This document shows, in pieces, positions 6,501-13,552 of a stretch of DNA of 18,993 bases (the stretch's first letter is position 1; each line of letters opens with the position of its first letter). A program made the position numbers and the translations under genes. The DNA comes from AC-32 sp963788215. Its GTDB lineage: Bacteria; Actinomycetota; Thermoleophilia; Gaiellales; Gaiellaceae. The stretch spans positions 1-18,993 of the forward strand of contig CAWBFX010000007.1 of NCBI GenBank assembly GCA_963788215.1, read 5' to 3'. The notes below the pieces were generated by a model that was not told the DNA's origin, ran no database searches, and saw only the letters and a program-made list of their open reading frames with translations.

Positions 6501-7899
6501 CTCGGCGCCGCCCGAGCGGGCCCGCAGCCCGTGGGGCGGGCCGCGCCTCGCGCTGGCGGCGATTCTCGCCGGGGCGGCCGCGCTGCGGGCCGTCGGGCTC
6601 GGCTACGGCCTGCCGTTTCCGCTCTTCAGCCCGGACGAGCAGAGCATCGTCCCGCGCGCGTGGCAGATGGTGCACGGGGGCGGGCTCGACCCGCACTGGT
6701 TCGACTACCCGACCCTGCTCATGTACCTGCTCGCCCCCTTCCAGGTTTGGCAGGGGTCGCCGTCGTACCTCGCCGCGCGGATCGTCGTGCTGGTGCTCGC
6801 GCTCGGCGCGATCGCCGCGTCCTGGTGGCTCGGCCGGCGCGCGTACGGCTTCCCCGCCGCCGCGGTCGCCGCTGCGCTCGTCGCGGTGGAGGTGACCGAG
6901 GTCGCGTACTCGCGGATGGCGGTGACCGACGTTCCGCTCACGCTCGGCGTCGCCGCGTCGCTTGCTCTCCTCGTCTCAGGCCGAATCGAGCTCGCGGGTC
7001 TCGTCGCGGGGCTCGCGATGAGCATCAAGTACCCGGGCGTCTTCCTGCTCGTGCCGCTCGCCGTCGCCGCCTATCGCGAGCCGCGGAGGCTCGCCGCCGG
7101 GATCGGGCTCGCCGTCCTCGGCTTCTGTGCGACGAGCCCGTTCTTCCTCGTCCACCTCGGCTCAGCGGTCTCCGACGCCTACCGCGTGCAGCACCTCGCG
7201 CACCAGGGCTGGCTCGGCTTCGAGCACGACGACGTCGCGCCGATCGCCTTTCTCGGGCAGCTTTGGCACGGGGTGGGGCCCGCCCTGCTGATCTGCGGCG
7301 TGGGTCTCGTGGTGGCGATCGCGCACCGCACGCGCACCGACCTGATCCTGGCCTCCTTCGTGCTCGTCTACTTCCTCGACCTCTGCACCATCGGCGCGCA
7401 CTTCGACCGCTACACGCTGCCGCTGCTGCCGGCGCTCGGGGCGCTCGCCGGCCGCCTGCGCGGCCTCGCGCCGGTGACCCTGCTGCTGCTCGTCGTCCCG
7501 CTGACCTGGTCGATCCGTGATGCCCGGACGCTGACGAGGACCGACACGCGCGTCGTCGCGCACCGCTGGATCGAGGCGCACCTGCCGCAGGGAGCGCGGC
7601 TCGCGGCGGACTCCTCGCTGCCGCAGTTCGCCGGTCACCGGGTGCTGAAGCTGCGGTTGCCGCTCCCCCAGGAGAACCAGCCCGACCCGAACCGCGACCT
7701 CGGCCGCCTGCGGCGCGCAGGAGTGCGGTACGCGGTCGTCACGGGTGCGGTCGAGGACCGTGTGCTCGCCGCCCGTGAGCACTACCCGCGCGAGACGGCG
7801 TTCTACGAGGCGCTGCGCAGGACGAAGCGCGTCTTCTACCTCGCCCCCGGGAGCCGCTATGCGGGTCCGTGGGTTGCCGTCTACCATCTTTCGTCGTGA
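6493..7899 (+). CDS. Membrane glycosyltransferase, GT39/PMT-like (ArnT/mannosyltransferase type); start uncertain
   Basis: An integral membrane glycosyltransferase of the GT-C fold, which uses polyprenyl-phosphate sugars on the outer face of the membrane. Family marks are SPDEQ with the catalytic-type Asp48-Glu49 after the first membrane helix, HWFDYPTLLMYLLAPF, and AYSRMAVTDVPLTLG. These are followed by many hydrophobic helices and a soluble C-terminal part. Coding similarity clearly begins upstream of the first ATG (6667): GLGYGLPFPLFSPDE lies before it. No ATG, GTG or TTG exists in frame between the previous stop and 6667, so I use CTG 6493 (468 residues) as a provisional start. A base error or an unusual start is equally possible. 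The 3' end overlaps the lipoprotein gene as GTGA. Acceptor unknown; glycosylation of exported proteins or cell-envelope polymers is likely. Confidence 0.85.
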   Translation: MSSSAPPERARSPWGGPRLALAAILAGAAALRAVGLGYGLPFPLFSPDEQSIVPRAWQMVHGGGLDPHWFDYPTLLMYLLAPFQVWQGSPSYLAARIVVLVLALGAIAASWWLGRRAYGFPAAAVAAALVAVEVTEVAYSRMAVTDVPLTLGVAASLALLVSGRIELAGLVAGLAMSIKYPGVFLLVPLAVAAYREPRRLAAGIGLAVLGFCATSPFFLVHLGSAVSDAYRVQHLAHQGWLGFEHDDVAPIAFLGQLWHGVGPALLICGVGLVVAIAHRTRTDLILASFVLVYFLDLCTIGAHFDRYTLPLLPALGALAGRLRGLAPVTLLLLVVPLTWSIRDARTLTRTDTRVVAHRWIEAHLPQGARLAADSSLPQFAGHRVLKLRLPLPQENQPDPNRDLGRLRRAGVRYAVVTGAVEDRVLAAREHYPRETAFYEALRRTKRVFYLAPGSRYAGPWVAVYHLSS

Positions 7900-8492
7900 C
7901 CCGGGTCGTCACGCTCGTTTCGCTCCTCGCGCTTGCGCTAGTCCTCACCGCGTGCAGTGGAGACCCCGGCGCGGGCGCGGGAGTCGTCAAGGCGAAGCCG
8001 AAGTGCCTCGACCGCGCCGGCTGGCAGCGGCTCGCGAACCGCATCCACGCGCCTGTCTACTGCCCCGGGTGGATGCCCGACCCGCTCGACGGCGTGATCG
8101 GGGGCCGCTGGAACAACATCGACTCGGTTTCCCGTGACCGCAGCTACCTGATCGGGTTCATCTGGTTCGAGCGCGGCAGCGGCGAGCTGCACGTCAATCT
8201 CCGCGGCTATCCGGGCCGGGCCGCAATCCCGCGCTGCCCGGGCGACGTCGGCAAGCGAAAGGTGCCGTGCTTCGCCGATCCGCACGGCCACGTGCGCGCG
8301 AACGGGATCGATGCGACCGTCTACACGGTGAACCAGGGAGCCGACCAGTGGCACGTGCTCCTCGCCTGGCACCGCGGGCGCTCGCTCTACGCGCTCAGCC
8401 AGCATGTGGCGGCCCCGCTGACCTATCGCGGCGTCGTCGCCGATCTCAAGCGGATGCTCAGCTCGCTCACCGTCGTCTCGCCCCGCTCATGA
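7896..8492 (+). CDS. Putative secreted lipoprotein of unknown function
   Basis: A 198-residue protein with a lipoprotein signal peptide: MTRVV, a Leu/Ala core, then the lipobox LTAC with Cys20 as the lipidation site. The mature part has four cysteines (in PKCLDR, VYCPGW, PRCPGD and VPCFAD), possibly two disulphides, and is rich in Trp, Gly and Arg. I recognise no domain. I chose GTG 7896 because it forms a GTGA overlap with the glycosyltransferase stop and begins directly at the signal peptide; a GTG at 7869 adds nine residues with no signal character. The stop overlaps the next gene as ATGA. Its place between a glycosyltransferase and a Tat substrate suggests a shared task outside the membrane. 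Confidence 0.8.
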   Translation: MTRVVTLVSLLALALVLTACSGDPGAGAGVVKAKPKCLDRAGWQRLANRIHAPVYCPGWMPDPLDGVIGGRWNNIDSVSRDRSYLIGFIWFERGSGELHVNLRGYPGRAAIPRCPGDVGKRKVPCFADPHGHVRANGIDATVYTVNQGADQWHVLLAWHRGRSLYALSQHVAAPLTYRGVVADLKRMLSSLTVVSPRS

Positions 8493-9847
8493 GGTACACG
8501 CGTCGAGGGCTCCTCGCCGGCGCGGCGGCCGGTGCGCTGGCCGCGACCGGAATCTACGAGGCGGTCGACCGGCTGGCCACGTCGCCGCCGCGAGCGGACG
8601 CGCTCGGCCTGCCGCCGGAGCAGCACCTGCTCGACCTCCGCGTCGTCCACGACGACGGCATCGCGGTGCTCGTGCCGCCGCTGCACCACCAGCTCGTCAC
8701 CGCGAAGGTGCGCGCCACCAACCTGGTGAGCGCCCGGCACGAGCTCGAGGACGCGCTGGCCGACCTCGACGCCCGCTTCCCGTCGACGCCGGCCGGGCTC
8801 GGCGTGACCGTCGCGTGGGGGCTGCCCTACTTCGAGCGCCGCGTCGCGGCCGGTTGGGCGAAGCACGCCCCGTTCGACCGGCGGGCCAACAAGCACGCGC
8901 TGCTCCCGGCGATCCGCTTTCCGAGCGACCCGCACGACACCGTCCTCGAGCAGAACGAGGTGGCCGTCCTGCTGCGGAGCGACTCGCTCGACAACGTCTC
9001 CGAAGGCGCCAAGCGGCTGTTCGACGACCTCGACGTCTTCGAGCCGACGAGCATTCGCAAGGGCTTCGCCGGCGGCGGCTTCGAGGGGCGCCAGAGCCTG
9101 CCGAAGCGGATGGCGATGACTGCGAACGTGCCCGGCGCCGACCTGATCCCGGACACCGCCGAGCTCTTCCTCGGCTTCACGTCGACCCAGCAGGCGAACC
9201 TCGGCCCGGGCCGGATCGCGAACCTCGAGACGCTCGGCTACACGGACGCGGCCGGCGGCTACTTCCACGGCGGCACCCACATGCACGTCTCCCACATCTT
9301 CGAGGACCTCGAGGCCTGGTACCTGAACTTCGACTTCCAGCAGCGGGTGGACACGACCTTCCGCCCGGGGCTGAGAGCGCGCGAGGACGCGCAGACGGTC
9401 GCACAGGGCCCCGCCCGGGTGACCGACACGAAAGAGGTCGAGCGCGACTTCCGCCGGCGCGGGCGGATCGGCCACAGCTCCTCGATCCAGTCGACGTCGC
9501 GCCTCGAGCGCGACACGCTTGGCCCCGACGGAACCGTCTACCGCAAGGGCACCGCGATCCCGCAGCGCGCCGATTTCAACACCCTCGACAACCCCTTCTT
9601 CTGGCGGCCCGGCGGCGTCGACCGCGCGCCGTCGGCCGGCGTCCACTTCGTCGTCTTCAACCCGTCGAGCGACGACTTCCACCGCAATCGCCTGGCCATG
9701 GACGGGGTGCTGCCGAACGGGACGCGCCTGCCGCTCGAGCCGGGATCGCGCGCGCAGGGCCTGAACTCGGTGCTGCACACCACGCATCGCCAGAACTTCC
9801 TCGTGCCGCCGCGGAGCCACCGCTCGTTTCCGCTGGTTGAGCTCTAA
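8489..9847 (+). CDS. Tat-exported protein of unknown function (possibly peroxidase-like)
   Basis: A 452-residue protein with a Tat signal: MRYTRRGLLAGAAAGALAA, twin arginines at 5-6 before a short hydrophobic core, with cleavage probably near residue 20-35. Tat export suggests a protein folded in the cytoplasm, often with a cofactor. The mature part has no cysteine but a histidine cluster HGGTHMHVSH (260-269; His260, 264, 266, 269) and several Arg-rich and aromatic stretches. ELFLGFTSTQQ (225-235) and DFNTLDNPFFWRPGG (362-376) look like conserved core segments. The layout faintly recalls DyP-type haem peroxidases, but I do not see their GxxDG motif, so this is only a possibility. The ATG at 8489 overlaps the lipoprotein stop (ATGA). 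The stop overlaps that of the convergent kinase gene. Confidence 0.8.
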   Translation: MRYTRRGLLAGAAAGALAATGIYEAVDRLATSPPRADALGLPPEQHLLDLRVVHDDGIAVLVPPLHHQLVTAKVRATNLVSARHELEDALADLDARFPSTPAGLGVTVAWGLPYFERRVAAGWAKHAPFDRRANKHALLPAIRFPSDPHDTVLEQNEVAVLLRSDSLDNVSEGAKRLFDDLDVFEPTSIRKGFAGGGFEGRQSLPKRMAMTANVPGADLIPDTAELFLGFTSTQQANLGPGRIANLETLGYTDAAGGYFHGGTHMHVSHIFEDLEAWYLNFDFQQRVDTTFRPGLRAREDAQTVAQGPARVTDTKEVERDFRRRGRIGHSSSIQSTSRLERDTLGPDGTVYRKGTAIPQRADFNTLDNPFFWRPGGVDRAPSAGVHFVVFNPSSDDFHRNRLAMDGVLPNGTRLPLEPGSRAQGLNSVLHTTHRQNFLVPPRSHRSFPLVEL

Positions 9848-10869
9848 CCGAAGAAGGCGCGCGCCACGTCGTACCAGTCCTGCGGGACGGTCTTCAGCTC
9901 GGCGGTCGCCTCCGCGAGCGAGACGTCCACGATCGCATCGCCGTGCAGCGCGGCCATCCGGCCGAAGCGCCCTTCGTGGACGAGGTCGCCGGCCTTGAGG
10001 CCGTAGCGCGTCGCGAGCACGCGGTCGCGGGGCGTGGGGGAGCCGCCGCGCTGGACGTGGCCGAGGACGGTGACGCGGGTCTCGTAGCCGGTGCGCTCCT
10101 CGATCTCCTGGGCAAGCCGCGCGCCCACGCCGCGCTCGGACAGGCGCACGTGCCCGAACTCGTCGAGGTCGCCGGCTTCGGGGTCGGGGCCGTCGAGCTC
10201 GTAGCCCTCGGACACGACGACGATCGAGAAGTCCTTGCCCCGCTCGTGCCGGCGGCGGAGGTCGGCGCAGGCCTCCTCGATCGAGATCGGATGCTCGGGA
10301 ATCAGGACCATGTCCGCGCCGCCCGCGATTCCGCTCATCACGGCGATCCAGCCCGTGTGGCGGCCCATCACCTCGACGACCATCACGCGGTTGTGCGACT
10401 CCGCCGTCGTATGGAGCCGGTCGATTGCCTCGACGCAGATGAACACAGCCGTGTCGAACCCGAAGGTGTAGTCGGTCGCAGAGAGATCGTTGTCGATCGT
10501 CTTTGGCACCCCGACGACCGGGAAGTCGTGCTCGGCGTGCAGCCGGGCGGCGACACCGAGGGTGTCCTCGCCTCCGATCGCGACGAGCGCGCCGAGGCCC
10601 TCCTGCTGGAAGTTGCGCAGGACGTCGTCGACCGCGTCGGTCTTGTACGGGTTCGTGCGAGAGGTGCCGAGGATCGTCCCGCCGCGGGGCAAGAGCCCGG
10701 TCACCTCACGGGCCCCCAGCGGCTGAAATCGCCCCTCGACGAGCCCGCGCCAGCCCTCGCGGACGCCGACGACCTCATGCCCGCGCTGGTGCGCGCGCCG
10801 TACCACCGCGCGGATGACGGCATTCAGCCCGGGGCAGTCACCACCACCAGTGAGGATCCCAACCTTCAC
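9844..10869 (-). CDS. pfp: 6-phosphofructokinase, group III, probably pyrophosphate-dependent (PfkA/Pfp)
   Basis: Phosphorylates fructose 6-phosphate to the 1,6-bisphosphate in glycolysis. The 341 residues hold LTGGGDCPGLNAVIRA (6-21), catalytic Asp126 in TIDND, MGRHTGW (168-174), and HVQRGGSP near the end. Two phosphoryl-donor residues point to pyrophosphate: Asp102 in GGEDT, where ATP enzymes have Gly (GGDGT/GGEGT), and Lys123 in PKTIDND. This combination is that of actinobacterial PPi-PFKs such as the Amycolatopsis enzyme; donor use is still inferred, and the reaction would then be reversible. The GTG at 10869 gives the conserved KVGILTGGG N-terminus. The longer frame to 10899 runs into the tRNA and is spurious. 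No Shine-Dalgarno sequence fits, because the tRNA ends 3 nt upstream. Confidence 0.93.
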   Translation of the reverse strand: MKVGILTGGGDCPGLNAVIRAVVRRAHQRGHEVVGVREGWRGLVEGRFQPLGAREVTGLLPRGGTILGTSRTNPYKTDAVDDVLRNFQQEGLGALVAIGGEDTLGVAARLHAEHDFPVVGVPKTIDNDLSATDYTFGFDTAVFICVEAIDRLHTTAESHNRVMVVEVMGRHTGWIAVMSGIAGGADMVLIPEHPISIEEACADLRRRHERGKDFSIVVVSEGYELDGPDPEAGDLDEFGHVRLSERGVGARLAQEIEERTGYETRVTVLGHVQRGGSPTPRDRVLATRYGLKAGDLVHEGRFGRMAALHGDAIVDVSLAEATAELKTVPQDWYDVARAFFG

Positions 10870-10872
10870 GGA

Positions 10873-10958
10873 TGCCGAAGGTGGGAATCGAACCCACACG
10901 CCCCTCGCGGGGCACCGGATTTTGAGTCCGGCGCGTCTGCCAATTCCGCCACTTCGGC
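10873..10958 (-). tRNA. tRNA-Leu (anticodon CAA)
   Basis: Reads 5'-3' on the minus strand from 10958. The acceptor stem GCCGAAG pairs with CTTCGGC, followed by discriminator A. The D arm contains AATTGGCAGA. The anticodon stem CCGGA/TCCGG carries loop CTCAAAA, giving anticodon CAA for codon UUG. The long variable arm GCCCC-GCGA-GGGGC marks a class II tRNA, and the T arm is GTGGG-TTCGATT-CCCAC. Length is 86 nt, and the 3' CCA is not encoded (TCC follows). The phosphofructokinase GTG lies 3 nt beyond the 3' end, so the two are probably on one transcript. Confidence 0.97.
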
Positions 10959-10962
10959 CTGT

Positions 10963-10980
10963 CGCGGCACTTTAGCCGCG
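10963..10980. promoter_or_regulatory. Dyad between divergent tRNA-Leu and liv genes, with a -10-like box in its centre
   Basis: CGCGGC (10963-10968) and GCCGCG (10975-10980) form a dyad with a 6-nt centre. Read on the minus strand the centre gives TAAAGT (10974-10969), a fair -10 box 10 nt before the tRNA 5' end at 10958. No good -35 box is visible. The dyad could be an operator or simply flank the tRNA promoter. Confidence 0.3.
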
Positions 10981-10988
10981 GCTCTCGT

Positions 10989-11018
10989 TTGCATTGAGGC
11001 GGGTGGTGACTCCATACT
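10989..11018 (+). promoter_or_regulatory. Possible promoter of the liv operon
   Basis: TTGCAT (10989-10994) and CATACT (11013-11018) are spaced by 18 nt and match the -35/-10 consensus at 3 and 4 of 6 positions. This is the best candidate in the 125-nt gap before the substrate-binding gene and would give a leader of about 60 nt. It is weak, so the call is tentative. Confidence 0.3.
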
Positions 11019-11072
11019 CGCGTTTCTTGGACCTCACCAGCTCTGAGAAAAGACAGGGACGACGCGCGACCG

Positions 11073-11079
11073 AAGGAGG
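11073..11079 (+). promoter_or_regulatory. Strong ribosome binding site deciding the livK start
   Basis: AAGGAGG, continuing as AAGGAGGAG to 11081, ends a few bases before GTG 11084. This is the best Shine-Dalgarno sequence in the window. It fixes the GTG as the start against in-frame codons from 10994, and against ATG 11082, which runs straight into TGA. Confidence 0.85.
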
Positions 11080-11083
11080 AGAT

Positions 11084-12424
11084 GTGAGGCGAGGCATCAT
11101 CGTGGGAGGGATCGTTGCAGCCGCTGTGCTTGCGCTCATCGCGGCCGGTTGCGGCGGCAGCAGCAAGAGCAGCAGCAGCACGAGCAGCGGAGGCGGAAGC
11201 GGAGGCGGAGGCAACGCGAGCGCTCTCCCGGCCTCGTCGTGCCAGGACCTCTACTTCGAAGGGTCGGGGAAGCCGGACTACATCGTCCCATCCGATCTTC
11301 CGCTGCAGGGCTCGGGCCGCACGCAGACGATCGAGATGACGAACGCGATCAGGTTCGTCCTCAAGCAGGCGAACTTCAAGGCCGGCAAGTACACGGTCGG
11401 CTATCAGTCGTGTGACGACTCGACCGCGCAGGCCGGCAAGTGGGAGTCTTCGAAGTGCTCGGCCAACGCGAACGCGTACGCGCAGAACAAGAGCGTGATC
11501 GGCGTGATCGGGACGTTCAACTCCGGTTGCGCGGAGATCGAGATCCCGATCTTGAACCGCGCTCCCGACGGCCCGCTCGGCATGGTCAGCCCGGCGAACA
11601 CGTACGTCGGCCTCACGCACAGCGGCCCCGGAACCGCCGCGGGCGAGCCCGACAAGTACTACCCGAACGGCAAGCGGAACTACATCCGCATGGTCGCGGC
11701 GGACGACTTCCAGGGTGCCGCCGACGCGCAGTTCATGAAGGACCAGGGTGCGAAGAGCGTCTTCATCCTCAACGACAAGGAGGCCTACGGCCTCGGCGTC
11801 GCGACGGACACGAAGAACTCTGCGACCAAGCTCGGCCTCAAGGTCGCCGGCTTCACGGCCTGGGACCCGAAGGCGTCGAGCTACGAGGCGGTGGCGACGA
11901 AGATCAAGCAGTCCGGCGCGGACTGGATCTACGTCGGCGGCCTCATCTGCGAGAACGGCGCCAAGCTGATCTCTGACCTCAAGGCGGGCGTTCCGAGCGC
12001 GAAGCTGATGGCACCGGACGGCTTCAGCGACTTCACCGCCAACGGCCCTGCGGCAGCCGGCATGTTCATCACCGTCGCCGGCGTCCCGCCCGAGAAGCTG
12101 ACCGGCACGGGCGCCGACTTCATCAAGGCGTTCGGCGATCAGATCGGCAAGAAGCCGAACCCGTACTCGGCGTACGCAGCGCAGTCGATGCAGGTCGTCC
12201 TCGACGCAATCGAGAAGTCCGACGGGACGCGCTCGAGCGTGACCGACAACCTGCTGAAGACGAACGTCACGGACGGCATCCTCGGAACGTTCTCGATCAA
12301 CGCGAACGGTGACACGACGCGGAACCCGGTCACCGTCTACCAGCAGGTCGGATCGGGGAAGAGCGGCACGGGCAAGACCTTCAAGGTCGAAGTCCCGTCC
12401 GCGAGCCTCGTGAAGGCCGCCTAG
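11084..12424 (+). CDS. livK: Branched-chain amino acid ABC transporter, substrate-binding lipoprotein
   Basis: The extracellular binding protein of a LivKHMGF-type importer; 446 residues. It has a lipoprotein signal (MRRGIIVGG, hydrophobic core, lipobox IAAGC with Cys23). A Ser/Gly-rich flexible linker follows at about 24-44, encoded by low-complexity AGC/GGC repeats. The rest is a periplasmic-binding type I fold: QTIEMTNAIRFVLKQA, VIGVIGTFNSGCAEIEIPILN, GMVSPANTYVGLT, KSVFILNDKEAYGLGVA, and a C-terminal lobe with YAAQSMQVVLDAIE. The ligand is probably a branched-chain amino acid, but related proteins bind amides, urea or aromatic compounds, so specificity is open. The strong ribosome site and the hairpin after the gene fit the need for more binding protein than permease. 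Confidence 0.92.
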   Translation: MRRGIIVGGIVAAAVLALIAAGCGGSSKSSSSTSSGGGSGGGGNASALPASSCQDLYFEGSGKPDYIVPSDLPLQGSGRTQTIEMTNAIRFVLKQANFKAGKYTVGYQSCDDSTAQAGKWESSKCSANANAYAQNKSVIGVIGTFNSGCAEIEIPILNRAPDGPLGMVSPANTYVGLTHSGPGTAAGEPDKYYPNGKRNYIRMVAADDFQGAADAQFMKDQGAKSVFILNDKEAYGLGVATDTKNSATKLGLKVAGFTAWDPKASSYEAVATKIKQSGADWIYVGGLICENGAKLISDLKAGVPSAKLMAPDGFSDFTANGPAAAGMFITVAGVPPEKLTGTGADFIKAFGDQIGKKPNPYSAYAAQSMQVVLDAIEKSDGTRSSVTDNLLKTNVTDGILGTFSINANGDTTRNPVTVYQQVGSGKSGTGKTFKVEVPSASLVKAA

Positions 12425-12439
12425 CGCAAGAACTACAGT

Positions 12440-12472
12440 CTCGGGGGGAGGGCCTGCGGGCCTTCCCCCGAG
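12440..12472 (+). terminator. Strong stem-loop between livK and livH (attenuator or RNA stabiliser)
   Basis: CTCGGGGG at 12440-12447 pairs with CCCCCGAG at 12465-12472, and GGCC (12451-12454) with GGCC (12459-12462) closes a short TGCG loop. There is a small bulge and a wobble pair between. No T-run follows, so complete termination is unlikely. Position between binding protein and permease suits partial termination or protection of the livK message. Confidence 0.55.
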
Positions 12473-12489
12473 GCATTCAGGAGGGTCCT

Positions 12490-13551
12490 GTGGTCACTGA
12501 GGCGAGTGGGCAGCCGCTGGAGTCAACCTCCCGCTTCCGGCTGAGCTTCACCGCCATCTTCGGCGTCCTCCTCGTCGGGCTCGTCCTCTTCTGGCTGGGC
12601 GTCAACTTCTACAAGACGCCGGCGGACTTCATCCAGATCTTCCTGATCGGCTTCACGCTGGGCGCGCTCTACGCGCTGATCGCCCTCGGGTACACCCTCG
12701 TATACGGGATTCTCGAGCTGATCAACTTCGCTCACGGCGACGTGTTCATGCTCGGCGGGATGATGGCCGTGACGGTTGTAGGCACGACCCTGTTCGACCT
12801 CACCCAGGGAGAGGCCTGGTACGTGCTCTGGCCGTTGATCATCGCCGCGCTGTTCATCTGCATGGGGTTCTGCGGCCTCCTGAACGTGACCGTCGAGTTG
12901 ATCGCGTACCGTCGGCTGCGGCACGCGCCGCGTCTCGCGCCTCTGATCACCGCCATCGGCGCCTCGTTCATCCTCCAGAACATCGGGCTCGCCTGGAAGG
13001 GACCGAACTACGTGCAGACGGCCAACGTTCTGCCGGCCGGCAACGTCTTCTCGATCGGGGGCGTGCAGTACACCTGGGAGAAGCTCATCGTCCTGCTCGT
13101 GACCACCCCTGTGCTGATCATCCTCGTCTGGCTCGTGCAGCGGACGCGCCAGGGCAAGGCGATGCGCGCGACCGCTCAGGACCGCGACGCCGCCGCGATG
13201 ATGGGCATCAACGTCAACCGCACGATCTCGTTCACCTTCCTGATCGCGGGCGCGCTTGCCGGGGTGGCCGGTCTTCTCTACGCGCTCTACGCGGGCTCGG
13301 TCCGCTTCGACCAGGGCTTCCAGCTCGGGCTGATCGCCTTCACCGCCGCGGTGCTCGGCGGCATCGGCAACCTTCCCGGAGCCGTCCTCGGGGCCTTGCT
13401 GATCGGGCTGATCCAGGCGTTCAACGAGGGGCTCAGCTGGCACTCGCCCGGCAGCGACTGGACCCAGTCGATGGTGTTCACGATCCTGATCATCATCCTC
13501 GTCCTCCGCCCCGAGGGCCTCCTCGGCGAGCGGACTCCGGAGGGTGGCTAG
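12490..13551 (+). CDS. livH: Branched-chain amino acid ABC transporter permease LivH
   Basis: One of the two membrane subunits; 353 residues. After a hydrophilic N-terminus of about 20 residues come eight or so hydrophobic helices. Family marks are FLIGFTLGALYALIALGYTL and YGILELINFAHGDVFMLGG near the start, the cytoplasmic loop RTRQGKAMRATAQDRDAAAM that contacts the ATPases, AAVLGGIGNLPGAVLGALL, and LRPEGLLGE at the end. The GTG start is preceded by AGGAGGG (12479-12485) at good distance. It is longer than E. coli LivH (308) because of an extra N-terminal helix. It overlaps the livM region at the 3' end. Confidence 0.92.
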   Translation: MVTEASGQPLESTSRFRLSFTAIFGVLLVGLVLFWLGVNFYKTPADFIQIFLIGFTLGALYALIALGYTLVYGILELINFAHGDVFMLGGMMAVTVVGTTLFDLTQGEAWYVLWPLIIAALFICMGFCGLLNVTVELIAYRRLRHAPRLAPLITAIGASFILQNIGLAWKGPNYVQTANVLPAGNVFSIGGVQYTWEKLIVLLVTTPVLIILVWLVQRTRQGKAMRATAQDRDAAAMMGINVNRTISFTFLIAGALAGVAGLLYALYAGSVRFDQGFQLGLIAFTAAVLGGIGNLPGAVLGALLIGLIQAFNEGLSWHSPGSDWTQSMVFTILIIILVLRPEGLLGERTPEGG

Positions 13552-13552
13552 C

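Noticed and set aside
8423..9820. A 465-codon minus-strand frame opposite the Tat gene
   Set aside because: Low-complexity Arg/Glu/Val composition; the plus frame starts with a clear Tat signal and overlaps its neighbour.
10870..10899. Extended phosphofructokinase N-terminus (MWVRFPPSAS)
   Set aside because: These codons are the tRNA-Leu 3' half read as protein; the conserved enzyme starts at 10869.
11149..11220. AGC/GGC repeat as a possible tandem repeat element
   Set aside because: It encodes the Ser/Gly linker after the lipidated cysteine of the binding protein, which is ordinary for such lipoproteins.
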